A stretch of 64,000 nt of DNA from Branchiibius sp. NY16-3462-2 (GCF_001594145.1 NZ_LVCF01000030.1:27551-91550); one strand, 5' to 3'. Counted from the stretch's first letter, positions 1-8,361 are shown. A program made the numbers and translations. The notes: generated from the sequence alone by a model not told the origin.

Positions 1-441
1 GTACGGCGTCTGGCCCTTGAACTTCGCGGCGTTCTCCAACTTGGAAAGGTCTGACTCCGAACCCTTTTCGATCTTCGCGACGCTCAGCTCGACGGTGGTC
101 TCGTAGTACTTCGGGTCCTTCGGGTCATCGCCGCGGTTGGTGTGGATGACGGCCGCCTGACCGACCTTCAGCTTGGTGCCGGGCGGGGTAACGGTGCCCG
201 GAGTGCCCTCCGTCGCCCCACCGGCGGCCGAGGTGCTGGGCGCCTGCGCGCTCGAGGACGCGGTCTCCGAACTGGTCGGGGAGTCAGAGGTGCTGGGCGC
301 GGCGCTACTGGAGGAGGTGGTGCTGGTCGTCGTCCCACCGCTGGGTGAGGAGACACTGACGCTGCTGCCACAGGCGGCCAGGCCGAGCACCGCGGAGGCG
401 GCGCTGACGGCAATCAGTGGGCGGTGGATGGTGATGCGCAT
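1..441 (-). CDS. Secreted lipoprotein, C-terminus cut by window edge
   Basis: Read on the minus strand from an ATG at 441, this gives 147 codons with no stop before the window ends. Residues 1-24 form a lipoprotein signal peptide: basic start, hydrophobic core and a lipobox LAAC with the lipidated cysteine at residue 24. Residues 25-80 are a Ser/Thr/Ala-rich linker typical of actinobacterial surface lipoproteins. The part after that (KLKVGQAAVIHTN and a charged stretch) looks like the start of an immunoglobulin-like extracellular domain, possibly DUF4352, but too little is visible to name it. Function unknown. The 108 bases between it and the next gene show nothing I can name. Confidence 0.75.
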   Translation of the reverse strand, partial: MRITIHRPLIAVSAASAVLGLAACGSSVSVSSPSGGTTTSTTSSSSAAPSTSDSPTSSETASSSAQAPSTSAAGGATEGTPGTVTPPGTKLKVGQAAVIHTNRGDDPKDPKYYETTVELSVAKIEKGSESDLSKLENAAKFKGQTPY

Positions 442-549
442 GGTGGGCCCTTCGGAGGTTTCTGCTGATCGGGTACGGCCTCGATACAAACAGAAACACC
501 CAGCCAACTCACAGCCGAAAATGTGGGGAGTTCCCCCTACTTGTCGCTA

Positions 550-1356
550 TTAGCCCAACGCGGCGAAACTTGCTACTGCGGTGGTCCGTCCCGCCCGGTC
601 GCGCGCCTTCCGAGCGCCTGGTTCGTCGCCCGGACCGACGACCAGACCCTGAAAGTCGAACAGCGGCGAGACCAACCGGTAGTCGCAGTGCGTACCTTCG
701 CCGGTGCGCACTCCGTCGCGACGAGCGCTCTCGGCCATCATCAGCGCCTGCAGCGGCCCGTGCGTCAACAACCCGGGATAACCCTCGACCAGGGTGGCGT
801 ACTCGCGGTCGTAATGGATCCGGTGCCCGTTGTAGGTCAGCGCCGAGAAGCGGAACAGCAGCGGCGGCGTGACCTCCAGGCTCCACTCCCCCTCGGCGGC
901 CGGTTGATCATCGCCGATCTGTGCGATGGGCTGCGCCGCGACCATGTCCCGGTAGACCACGTCCTGTCGCTCATCGACGCAGAGCGTGTCACCCTGCGTG
1001 ACCTGGTGGCGGACACTGACGAACGTCAATCGCCCACTGCGGCCATGCTTTTCAATCGTGTCAATGACTTGCGTACGCCGAGTGGCCACCTGGCCGAGCC
1101 GCAACGGTGCCAGCGTGCGCACCTGACCGCCGGCCCACATCCTGCGCCGCCCCGGCTCCGGTGGGGCGGGCAGCACGCCCCGCAGCGGATGCCCGTCGGG
1201 GCCGAGGTCGGCTTGCGCGGGCCGGTCCAGCAGGTAGATCCAGTGCCACATCATCGGCAGCGTGTCGCGTGGTACCTCGACACCGATGAGCCCGGCGAGT
1301 GCTTCGGCCGGGCCGGGAATCAGAATCTCAGACCGCTCGATGACTTCCGAGGTCAC
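550..1356 (-). CDS. MaoC/FAS1-like acyl-CoA hydratase (itaconyl-CoA or mesaconyl-C4-CoA hydratase type)
   Basis: A 268-residue protein resembling the fused FAS1-like dehydratase N-domain plus MaoC-like half of HTD2/mesaconyl-C4-CoA hydratases. The C-terminal half carries the usual FSALTYNGHRIHYD stretch (N-H-I-H-Y-D), where the hydratase active site lies, followed by GYPGLLTHGPL. The GTG start at 1356 lies in a GTGA overlap with the stop of the CoA-transferase gene, so the two are translationally coupled. Together with a CaiB-type transferase and a CitE-type lyase, the likely reaction is hydration of itaconyl-CoA (or mesaconyl-CoA) to citramalyl-CoA. Family assignment is firm; the substrate is inferred from neighbours. 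Confidence 0.85.
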   Translation of the reverse strand: MTSEVIERSEILIPGPAEALAGLIGVEVPRDTLPMMWHWIYLLDRPAQADLGPDGHPLRGVLPAPPEPGRRRMWAGGQVRTLAPLRLGQVATRRTQVIDTIEKHGRSGRLTFVSVRHQVTQGDTLCVDERQDVVYRDMVAAQPIAQIGDDQPAAEGEWSLEVTPPLLFRFSALTYNGHRIHYDREYATLVEGYPGLLTHGPLQALMMAESARRDGVRTGEGTHCDYRLVSPLFDFQGLVVGPGDEPGARKARDRAGRTTAVASFAALG

Positions 1357-2510
1357 GCGACCACCTTTGCCAGCCGGGCGAATTCGGCGCGCAACGCCTC
1401 GTTGTGCGAACCCAGCGCCGGGACGTCACCCATCGCAGGAGTGGCGTCGGACAGGACGACGGGCGGAAGCAGCGCATCGATGGTATGACCGCCGGGGGTC
1501 ATCACACTGCGCCAGCGATCCCGCGCCTGCAGCTGCGGGTGCTCGTGGAACTGGGCTGGCGTACGCATCCGGGCGCACGCGATCCCGACCTCGTCCAGCC
1601 GGTCGACCAACTCGTCCGCGTCGTACGCCGCGAACGCCTTCTCCAGCAGCACCGTCACGTCGGCGTCGTGCTCCACCCGTTCGGTGTTGTGCACGAAGCG
1701 CGGGTCGTCGATCAACGACTCATCGCCAATCACCCTGCGGCACAGTCCTGCCCACTCGCGGTCGTTCTGCACACTCAGGAAGATCGTGTTGCCGTCGCCG
1801 GCGCGGTACGGACCGTAGGGAGCGATCGAGGCGTGCTTGGCCCCCGTGCGCACAGTCGGCCGCTCTCCGTAGACCGCGTAGTAGGTGGGTTGCATCATCC
1901 ACTCGCCCAGCGCGTCCAGCATGGCCACTTCGACGGTGGCGCCTTCGCCGGATCGGAACTGGCGCAGCAGAGCCGACAAGATGCCGGAGTAGGCGTACAT
2001 CCCGGTGGCGATGTCCGCGACGGAGACACCGACCTTGGCCGGTTCGTCGGGTGAGCCGGTCGTGCTGAGCAGACCGGCCTCACACTGCACGAGCAGGTCG
2101 TAGGCCTTCTTGGACCGGAACGGCCCGTCCGGGCCGTAGCCGGAGATCGAGCAGTAGACCAGCTCCGGACGTTGCACTCGCAGTGTGGCCGCGTCCAGGC
2201 CGAGGCGCTCGACGGCACCGGGGATGAGGTTCTGCACGACGACATCCGCTTCGGCGATCATCGCGTCAAGAATCGCCCGGTCGGCGGTGTCCTTGATGTC
2301 GAGTTCGATCGACTCCTTGCCCCGGTTCAGCCAGACGAAGTAGCTGGAGTCACCGTGCACGGTGCGGTCGTACTCGCGGGCGAAGTCGCCGACGTCGGGG
2401 CGTTCGACCTTGATGACGCGCGCGCCGAGATCGGCCAGTTGCCGGGTTGCGAACGGTGCGGCGACCGCCTGTTCGAGGGAGACCACCGTGATGCCGTCGA
2501 GGGGAAGCAT
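1353..2510 (-). CDS. CaiB/BaiF family (type III) CoA-transferase
   Basis: A 385-residue family III CoA-transferase of normal length. The N-terminus LDGITVVSLEQ and the LGARVIKVERP segment are hallmarks of the family. Asp166 in VADIATGM is at the place of the catalytic aspartate that forms the mixed anhydride in formyl-CoA transferase. ATG start at 2510. It follows the lyase gene after 13 nt and overlaps the hydratase gene by 4 nt. In the itaconate operon of Pseudomonas a CaiB-type enzyme (Ict) moves CoA from succinyl-CoA to itaconate; the same role is inferred here, though mesaconate, citramalate or another dicarboxylate is possible. Confidence 0.88.
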   Translation of the reverse strand: MLPLDGITVVSLEQAVAAPFATRQLADLGARVIKVERPDVGDFAREYDRTVHGDSSYFVWLNRGKESIELDIKDTADRAILDAMIAEADVVVQNLIPGAVERLGLDAATLRVQRPELVYCSISGYGPDGPFRSKKAYDLLVQCEAGLLSTTGSPDEPAKVGVSVADIATGMYAYSGILSALLRQFRSGEGATVEVAMLDALGEWMMQPTYYAVYGERPTVRTGAKHASIAPYGPYRAGDGNTIFLSVQNDREWAGLCRRVIGDESLIDDPRFVHNTERVEHDADVTVLLEKAFAAYDADELVDRLDEVGIACARMRTPAQFHEHPQLQARDRWRSVMTPGGHTIDALLPPVVLSDATPAMGDVPALGSHNEALRAEFARLAKVVA

Positions 2511-2523
2511 GTTCCAGTCCTAA

Positions 2524-3399
2524 CTACAGATCGTTGATGGCGTGTCGTTGCAGGATCCGGCGGGCCCGCAGCACCACCGGCCGGTCGACCATCTGGCCGT
2601 CGACCTGCAGCGCCGTGGACAGGTCGTCCTCCTCGAGGCGTTCGACGCCGCCGATCGCGTGCGCGATCTGCAGTGCCCAGTCCAGTTGTTCGGCAGATGG
2701 CGCGAAGCCCACGTTGACCGGGACGACCTGCGAGGGGTGGATGCACAGTTTGCCGCCGAAGCCCAGTGCCCGGGCGGCAGCTGCATCGCGACCCGCCTGC
2801 TCCGGGTCCTTCACCGCCGTGCTGACCCCGTCGATGGGACCAGTGAGTCCGGCTGCCCGTGCGGCCAGAACGAGCGCGCTGCGGGCGAAAAGCATTGCCT
2901 CCCAGGTTTCTTCGGCATCGATGTCGACCGCGAAGTCGATCGATCCGAAGGCCAGGGTGACGACGCCGTCGCACCGTGCGATCCGGTCGGCCTCCTGCAG
3001 GCCGACCGCTGACTCGACCAGAGCGATCAGGGGCACGTCGGCACCCAGGTCTTGGCGCGCCGTACGCACACCGTCAACCGTCGCCTTGGGCACCATGACG
3101 CCCAGCGCGCCGGAACCTTTGATGGCCACCACGTCATCGGCGTACGCCGAACTGCCGGGAGCGTTGACCCGCACCCAGGCGTCGCGCCCGTCGCCGACCC
3201 ATTGCGCCACGGCCTCGCGGGCGGCGGGTTTCGTCGCGACGGACACGGCGTCCTCCAGGTCGAGGATGACCTGATGGGCACCGGCCGCGTGCGCCTTGGC
3301 GAAGCGCTCGGGCCGGTCGCCGGGGACGAACAGCCACGACGACGAGGCGTCGACCGGGACGGCGCGGCCGGTGCGAGGTTCCATCAGATCAGTGTGCAT
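2524..3399 (-). CDS. HpcH/HpaI-CitE family CoA-ester lyase (citramalyl-CoA lyase type)
   Basis: A 291-residue CitE-like lyase with a TIM-barrel signature: WLFVPGDRPERF near residue 23, VILDLEDAV with the acidic metal-binding pair, VPKAT, and an ALVESAVG segment with a metal-liganding Glu. CIHPSQ near the C-terminus is a family motif. These enzymes cleave (methyl)malyl- or citramalyl-CoA to acetyl-CoA and an oxo acid such as pyruvate. The Mycobacterium tuberculosis CitE homologue Rv2498c is a citramalyl-CoA lyase in a cluster of similar composition. It lies 14 nt after the acyl-CoA dehydrogenase gene. Substrate is inferred from the operon. Confidence 0.87.
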   Translation of the reverse strand: MHTDLMEPRTGRAVPVDASSSWLFVPGDRPERFAKAHAAGAHQVILDLEDAVSVATKPAAREAVAQWVGDGRDAWVRVNAPGSSAYADDVVAIKGSGALGVMVPKATVDGVRTARQDLGADVPLIALVESAVGLQEADRIARCDGVVTLAFGSIDFAVDIDAEETWEAMLFARSALVLAARAAGLTGPIDGVSTAVKDPEQAGRDAAAARALGFGGKLCIHPSQVVPVNVGFAPSAEQLDWALQIAHAIGGVERLEEDDLSTALQVDGQMVDRPVVLRARRILQRHAINDL

Positions 3400-3413
3400 G
3401 TCCGCGGGCCTGT

Positions 3414-4586
3414 TCAGCGTGCTACCGGGTTGCGTTTGACCAGTTGACGGGCGATCACACCGCGCTGGATCTCGTTGGTGCCTTCGCCCACGATCATCAG
3501 CGGGGCGTCGCGGAAGTAGCGCTCGACGTCGAACTCGGTGGAGTAGCCGTAGCCGCCGTGCACCCGGATCGCGTCGAGCGCGACCTTCATCGCGGTCTCC
3601 GAGGCGAACAGTTTGGCCATCCCGGCCTCCATGTCGGCCCGCTGCCCGGTCTCGTAGCGACGGGCGGCGTACTGCACCAGCTGACGCGCCGCAGTGAGTT
3701 GGGTTGCCATGTCCGCCAACAGGTTTCCCACCGACTGGTGCTGCCAGATCTGCTTGCCGAAGCTCTCCCGCTCCTGCGCGTAACGCACCGCGTCCTCCAG
3801 CGCTGCCTGGCCGACACCCAGGGCGCGGGAGGCGACCTGGATGCGGCCGATCTCCAGACCGCGCATCATCTGCGAGAAGCCCTGTCCTTCAACGCCGCCC
3901 AGCAGGCTGGCCTGAGGGGTGCGGAAGTCGTTGAAGCTCAGCTCGCAGCTCTCGACACCCTTGTAACCCAGCTTGGGCAGATCGCGGGAGACCTCGAAGC
4001 CCGGCCCGTGCTCGATCAGCAGGATGCTGATGCCCTTGTGCGCCGGCTGGGCGTCCGGATCGGTGCGGCACAGCAGGGCGATCAGCTGCGAGCGCCGCGC
4101 GTTGGTGATCCAGGTCTTGCCGCCGTTGACGACGTAGTCGTCGCCGTCCTTGCGAGCGGTCGTCCGCATCGCCTGCAGGTCGGAACCGCCGCCCGGTTCG
4201 GTGAGGGCCATCGTTGCGCGGATCTCGCCGGTGGCCATCTTGGGCAGGTAGCGGTCCTGCTGTTCCTGGGTGCCGTAGTTGACCAGCAACTTGGCCACGA
4301 CGCTATGGCCGCCCATCGCCCCGGCCAGGCTCATCCAGCCGCGGGCCAGTTCCTCGGTCACCGCGGCGTAGCACGGGACGGAGACGCCGGCGTCGTTCCA
4401 CGGTTCCGGGATCGCCAGGCCGTAGATGCCCATGTCCTTCATCTGCTCGATGAGGTCCTCGGGGTAGGTGTTGCCGTGTTCCAACTCCTGCACCACGGGC
4501 TTGACCTCGGCGTCGACCCAGTCGTGGACCAGTTTGACGATGGCGGATTCTTCGGCGTTCAGTTCGTAGGCGGTCAGATCAGACAC
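3414..4586 (-). CDS. Acyl-CoA dehydrogenase
   Basis: A FAD-dependent acyl-CoA dehydrogenase of 390 residues from a GTG at 4586, which overlaps the end of the upstream permease gene by 8 nt; a longer reading frame exists but would extend into the permease. The FAD-binding MALTEPGGGSD motif and the C-terminal VGEGTNEIQRG segment, whose first Glu is at the position of the catalytic base of short/medium-chain enzymes, are both present. In the itaconate-type cluster of Pseudomonas an acyl-CoA dehydrogenase of unclear role is also present. A plausible role is oxidation of methylsuccinyl-CoA or a related C5 acyl-CoA. Confidence 0.88.
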   Translation of the reverse strand: MSDLTAYELNAEESAIVKLVHDWVDAEVKPVVQELEHGNTYPEDLIEQMKDMGIYGLAIPEPWNDAGVSVPCYAAVTEELARGWMSLAGAMGGHSVVAKLLVNYGTQEQQDRYLPKMATGEIRATMALTEPGGGSDLQAMRTTARKDGDDYVVNGGKTWITNARRSQLIALLCRTDPDAQPAHKGISILLIEHGPGFEVSRDLPKLGYKGVESCELSFNDFRTPQASLLGGVEGQGFSQMMRGLEIGRIQVASRALGVGQAALEDAVRYAQERESFGKQIWQHQSVGNLLADMATQLTAARQLVQYAARRYETGQRADMEAGMAKLFASETAMKVALDAIRVHGGYGYSTEFDVERYFRDAPLMIVGEGTNEIQRGVIARQLVKRNPVAR

Positions 4587-6024
4587 GGGCAGTCTCCTTC
4601 GGTTCCGCACCATCGTGCTTGGTGATGATGTCGGCTGTCGAATACCGTTCGGTGATGACTCCATCAGTGCCGGAAACCGTGGGGTCCTGCGACTCCAGCG
4701 TCGAGTGCTTCGAGGTCTCCGGGATCAGCAGGATGGCCACCAGGGTGAGCGCGACACAGCCGATCACCCAGTAGAAGAAGGCGGATTCGTGTCCCGCGTT
4801 CTTCAGGGAGAGGGCCACCGTTTCCGTGGTGCCGCCGAAGACCGCCGCCACGAGGGCGTGCGGGACGCCGACGCCGATGGCGCGGATCTTGGTGGGGAAG
4901 AGCTCCGCCTTCACGATGGCGGCGAGAGCGGTGTATCCCGAGAGGAACACCAGGCCGATCATCATGCCGCCGAAGGCGACCAGGCCGCTGTGGGTGTTGC
5001 CGACGATGGTGAAGATCGGGACGGTGCTGATCATGATCCCCAGCGCGAAGAAGAGCATCACGGGCTTGCGGCCGAAGCGATCGGATATGGCACCGGTGAG
5101 CGGCTGCAGGAACATGAAGATCAGCAGCGCGATGAAGCTGACGACCGACGCCATGCTCTTGGGCAGGCCGGCGGAGTTGACCATGTACTTCGTGAAGTAG
5201 GTCGTGAAGGTGTAGAACGCGACCGTGCCACCGATGGCCAGGGCGAAGACCGCCGCCATCTGCTTGGGGTACTCGGTCAGCAGCGACTTCAGACCACGCT
5301 TCTCGATCTGCTCGCCCTCGTGGAAGGTCGCGGCCTTGTGCTGTTCCTTCTGGGCCTGGTCGGCCTTGAAGTGGTCGGTCTCGTCCATGGTCCGGCGCAG
5401 ATAGAGCACCGCGAGGCCCAGGATCGCGCCGATGACGAAGGGGATGCGCCAGGCCCAGGCGGTGAGGACCGAGTCGGAGAAGATCTGCTGCATCACGATC
5501 ATGACGATCAGCGCGAGCAACTGGCCCAGGACGATCGAGACGTACTGGAAGCTGGAGAAGAAGCCCCGTCGCTTGGGAGTCGCGATCTCGCTCAGATACG
5601 TTGCGCTGGAGCCGAACTCACCCCCGACTGACAGACCTTGGACCAGGCGTACGACGAGTAGCAGGATCGGTGCCGCCAGCCCGATACTCGCGTAGCTGGG
5701 GATCAAAGCGATCGCCAGGGAGCCACCACTCATCAGCAACACCGACAGGGTGAGGGCAGCGCGCCGGCCCTTCCAATCGGCGTACGCGCCAAGGAGCCAA
5801 CCACCCAGCGGACGCATCAGGAAGCCGACGGCGAAGACTGCGGAACTGGCCAGCAACTGCGCGGTGGGACTCTCACCCGGGAAGAAGCTGGCGGCGAAGT
5901 AGAGGCTGAACGTCGCGTAGACGAACCAGTCGAACCATTCGATCGTGTTGCCGAGACAGCCGCGGATGACATTCGCCGCGACGCCGTGTCGGCGCGGGGC
6001 GATCGTCGGGGTCTGCACGCTCAT
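4579..6024 (-). CDS. MFS permease, metabolite:H+ symporter (MHS) family
   Basis: A 481-residue twelve-helix permease of the MHS branch that includes KgtP, ShiA and ProP. Family motifs are NTIEWFDWFVYATFS at helix 1, GRRAAL between helices 2 and 3, and PKRRGFFSSFQ between helices 4 and 5. The ATG at 6024 is preferred over an upstream in-frame ATG because AAGGAG lies at the right distance before it. As the first gene of the operon it most likely imports the dicarboxylate broken down by the following four enzymes. Known MHS substrates include alpha-ketoglutarate, citrate and shikimate, so a C5 acid such as itaconate or mesaconate fits. Confidence 0.88.
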   Translation of the reverse strand: MSVQTPTIAPRRHGVAANVIRGCLGNTIEWFDWFVYATFSLYFAASFFPGESPTAQLLASSAVFAVGFLMRPLGGWLLGAYADWKGRRAALTLSVLLMSGGSLAIALIPSYASIGLAAPILLLVVRLVQGLSVGGEFGSSATYLSEIATPKRRGFFSSFQYVSIVLGQLLALIVMIVMQQIFSDSVLTAWAWRIPFVIGAILGLAVLYLRRTMDETDHFKADQAQKEQHKAATFHEGEQIEKRGLKSLLTEYPKQMAAVFALAIGGTVAFYTFTTYFTKYMVNSAGLPKSMASVVSFIALLIFMFLQPLTGAISDRFGRKPVMLFFALGIMISTVPIFTIVGNTHSGLVAFGGMMIGLVFLSGYTALAAIVKAELFPTKIRAIGVGVPHALVAAVFGGTTETVALSLKNAGHESAFFYWVIGCVALTLVAILLIPETSKHSTLESQDPTVSGTDGVITERYSTADIITKHDGAEPKETARV

Positions 6025-6136
6025 GAGGTGCTCCTTCGGGGGCGAGGGTTGTGAGCCGTGCCACACATCATGAGCTGTGATTCAGCGCACCCTGTAATAC
6101 TTCCTGGTGATGGATTGATAGCCGTAGCTCATGAGG
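6020..6136. promoter_or_regulatory. Divergent control region between the C5-dicarboxylate operon and its LysR gene
   Basis: The region between the permease start (6024) and the LysR start (6143) contains repeated symmetric elements. The palindrome CTCATGAG occurs at 6020-6027 and 6129-6136, each inside a 10-base direct repeat GCTCATGAGG. CATGAGCT at 6069-6076 is the exact reverse complement of AGCTCATG at 6126-6133. LysR regulators usually bind such dyads in divergent promoters. Which of these, if any, is the operator is inference. Confidence 0.4.
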
Positions 6137-6142
6137 GTGGCA

Positions 6143-7069
6143 ATGGATCTGAAACAGCTCACCGCACTGGTGACAGTCAGCGAAGTCGGCAGCGTGACCA
6201 AGGCGGCCCAGGTCCTGCACATCGTGCAGCCAGCGGTGACTCGCCAAATCCGTTCTCTCGAAGAGGAATTCGGCGTCACGCTCTTCGAGCGCAGCCGTCA
6301 GGGGATGACCCTGACACCCGAGGGCGAGGTGCTGGTCGAGCGGGCCCGGCGGGCGCTGCAGGAGTTGGACCGAGCGCGCGCCGAGCTGCGGCCCAGCCCC
6401 ACCTCGGTGCGCGGCATCGTCACCATCGGCATCCTGGAAAGCACCCTCGACCTGCTGGCGCAGCCCCTCGCGGACGCGGTGCGGTCGCACTATCCCGATA
6501 TCGAACTGCGGGTGCTGTCGGCCTACTCCGGGCACTTGCAGCAGTGGATGGACGCCGGGGATGTCGACCTCTCGCTGCTCTACAACCTCGCGTCGACGCC
6601 ATCGATCTCGGTGTCGCCACTGGTCAGCGAACCGCTGTGGGCGGTGGCGCCTGCCTCGGCGAAACTGCGCGCTGACCGGCCGATCCCGTGGTCGCGGGTG
6701 TGGCAGGAGGATGTGGTGCTACCCGTGGCCGGGCACGGGTTGCGGATCCTGATCGACCAGGCGCGCGCGACATCCGGGGCAACACCGCACGTGACCATGC
6801 AGACCAACTCGATGCACGTGCAGAAGCAACTGGTAACCGCCGGGTACGGGTGGACGGTCCTGCCGGCCGCCGGCATCGCCTCGGACCTGGGCGGCGGACA
6901 GGTGAGTGCCGCTCCCCTGGTCGAGCCGGAGATCAAGCGCTCGATGGTGCTGGGTCTGCAACGCGCGGGCCGGGTCCCCGCGCACGTGGAGGCCGTGGCC
7001 GCCGAGGTGGTGCGCGCCGTACGCCGAGTGGTCCGGGACGGCGCCTGGCCCAGCGCCGAATTAGCCTGA
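6143..7069 (+). CDS. LysR-family transcriptional regulator of the adjacent catabolic operon
   Basis: A 308-residue LysR regulator. Residues 1-60 are the winged helix-turn-helix (SVTKAAQVLHIVQPAVTRQI and a SLEEEFG tail); the rest is a periplasmic-binding-like effector domain. The ATG at 6143 (MDLKQL, the usual LysR beginning) is chosen over 6131 because GAGGGTGG precedes it. It is transcribed away from the permease-led catabolic operon, the classical arrangement for a LysR activator. A LysR gene adjoins the itaconate operon in Pseudomonas as well. The effector is probably the substrate or its CoA ester. Part of its 3' end is duplicated at 7787-7960. Confidence 0.9.
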   Translation: MDLKQLTALVTVSEVGSVTKAAQVLHIVQPAVTRQIRSLEEEFGVTLFERSRQGMTLTPEGEVLVERARRALQELDRARAELRPSPTSVRGIVTIGILESTLDLLAQPLADAVRSHYPDIELRVLSAYSGHLQQWMDAGDVDLSLLYNLASTPSISVSPLVSEPLWAVAPASAKLRADRPIPWSRVWQEDVVLPVAGHGLRILIDQARATSGATPHVTMQTNSMHVQKQLVTAGYGWTVLPAAGIASDLGGGQVSAAPLVEPEIKRSMVLGLQRAGRVPAHVEAVAAEVVRAVRRVVRDGAWPSAELA

Positions 7070-7105
7070 GTTACGGTCGCTTGAGTCCCACACGAGGAGC
7101 CGCCG

Positions 7106-7771
7106 ATGGACACCCCGCCCGTCATCACCAGAGACGACGTCAGCGCCGCGCAGCAGGCGCTGCGCTACGAATTGACGACGCTTGCCTATCGCCTACCTGA
7201 TGCGGAACGCGCCAAGGCGGGCATCGAGCCGTGGTTGGCTGCCCCTGACGCTGAGGGCCGACTGCTGGGCTGCTGGGAGGGCGAACACGGGCCGCTGGGA
7301 CGCGTCTACGTCCTGCGCGGTTTCGACGACGAGGCGCAACTGTCGCGTGAGCGCGAGCGGGCCGCTCATAGCCGCGTGCCGTTCGGCGCCGGCCCGCACC
7401 TCACGGACCTCGCGATGCACGGCTACGCCCCGTTCCCCTTCATGCCGCCGATCGTGACCGGCGCGTTCGGCGCGGTATATGAGATCCGGGACTACCACCT
7501 GGTCCCCGGCGGGCTGCCAGCAACGATCGACGGCTGGCGCCAAGCGCTGCCTGCGCGCCATCTGGTGGACCCGATCACGGTCGTCATGTACGCGCTCGAC
7601 GGACCAGCCCGGATCCTGCAGATCTGGCCGTTCTCCGGCTTGGACGAGCGCGTTGCGATCCGCCGCCGCCTTTACGACGAGGGCACCTGGCCACCCCCGG
7701 GCGGACCAGAGCACATCGCGGAAGCGAGCTCGGTGATCGCGTGGCCGCTACCGGGCTCACCATTGCACTAG
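7106..7771 (+). CDS. NIPSNAP family protein
   Basis: A 221-residue protein containing two NIPSNAP-like ferredoxin folds. The first half (residues 15-100) starts with YELTTLAYRL; the second begins YEIRDYHLVPGG and ends with the typical ASSVIAWPLPGSPL tail. GAGGAG lies upstream of the ATG. NIPSNAP proteins are small alpha-beta barrel proteins with no settled bacterial function; they are often found near aromatic or acyl-CoA catabolic genes. It lies 37 nt after the LysR gene on the same strand and may be co-transcribed with it. Confidence 0.85.
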   Translation: MDTPPVITRDDVSAAQQALRYELTTLAYRLPDAERAKAGIEPWLAAPDAEGRLLGCWEGEHGPLGRVYVLRGFDDEAQLSRERERAAHSRVPFGAGPHLTDLAMHGYAPFPFMPPIVTGAFGAVYEIRDYHLVPGGLPATIDGWRQALPARHLVDPITVVMYALDGPARILQIWPFSGLDERVAIRRRLYDEGTWPPPGGPEHIAEASSVIAWPLPGSPLH

Positions 7772-7786
7772 GCGCCACCGACGTTT

Positions 7787-7960
7787 GATCAAGTGCTCGA
7801 TGGTGCTGGGTCTGCAACGCGCGGGCCGGGTGCCCCCGGACGACCTGAGGAAAGCGGATGCTTTTCGAGGGCTTCATGACTTCAAGTCATGCATGAAGCC
7901 CTTCAGATTGATGCGTTCATAGCGAGTGACAGCACCTGGCGGGACGCCGAACTAGCCTGA
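7787..7960 (+). pseudogene. Decayed duplicate of the 3' end of the upstream lysR gene
   Basis: Bases 7787-7834 are almost identical (about two differences in 48) to 6931-6978 inside the LysR gene, and 7932-7960 matches 7041-7069 (about 23 of 29 bases), including the stop codon context. Between the two matching blocks the original coding sequence is replaced by an unrelated segment of lower GC with a strong hairpin. No open frame runs through it. It reads as the remnant of a tandem lysR copy that was mostly deleted or interrupted. The last bases also supply TAGCCT ahead of the next start codon. Confidence 0.6.
7868..7902. repeat. Perfect hairpin inside the lysR remnant
   Basis: AGGGCTTCATG (7868-7878) and CATGAAGCCCT (7892-7902) are perfect 11-base inverted arms around a 13-base centre. 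A second palindrome, ATGACTT-C-AAGTCAT (7876-7890), overlaps the first, so two folds compete. The stretch is noticeably poorer in GC than its surroundings and interrupts the duplicated lysR sequence. No T-run follows, so a plain intrinsic terminator is not clear; a small mobile or palindromic repeat is the alternative. Confidence 0.5.
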
Positions 7961-7965
7961 TAACC

Positions 7966-8361
7966 ATGGCTCAACCTGTTGCTGTCCAGGCCTGGCACGC
8001 GTTCGTCACCGATCCGACGCCCGCCGGCCTCCGCGCACTCCTCGCCGACGATGCGGTGTTCCGCTCCCCGGCGGTTCACACCCCGCAGGAGGGCGCCGAG
8101 TTGACCTACGCCTATCTATGGGCGGCGGCGCAGGTGCTCGGCCCCACGTTGGTCTATCGCCACGAGTGGTACGACGAGCACTCGGCGGTGCTGCGCTTCA
8201 ACGCGACCGTCGACGGACTCGAGGTCGACGGCGTCGACATCATCACCTGGAACGAGGATGACAAGATCACCGAATTCACCGTGATGACAAGGCCGTTCAA
8301 GGGGTTGCAGGCAGTGATCCAGGCGATGGGCGCCGCCCTCTCCCAGCAGCAACGCACGTAA
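7966..8361 (+). CDS. NTF2-like (SnoaL-type) protein
   Basis: A 131-residue single-domain protein with the NTF2-like cone fold: an N-terminal helix (AWHAFVTDPTPAGLRALLADD), then AVFRSPAVHTP and a long antiparallel sheet ending in DDKITEFTVMTRP. Such proteins act as small isomerases, hydrolases or binding proteins; nothing here fixes a substrate. The start is an ATG placed 7 nt after TAGCCT (7953-7958), consistent with leaderless expression, with no clear ribosome binding site. It converges on the next LysR gene; the roughly 100 bases between them hold only a weak CCGGG/CCCGG stem. Confidence 0.8.
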   Translation: MAQPVAVQAWHAFVTDPTPAGLRALLADDAVFRSPAVHTPQEGAELTYAYLWAAAQVLGPTLVYRHEWYDEHSAVLRFNATVDGLEVDGVDIITWNEDDKITEFTVMTRPFKGLQAVIQAMGAALSQQQRT

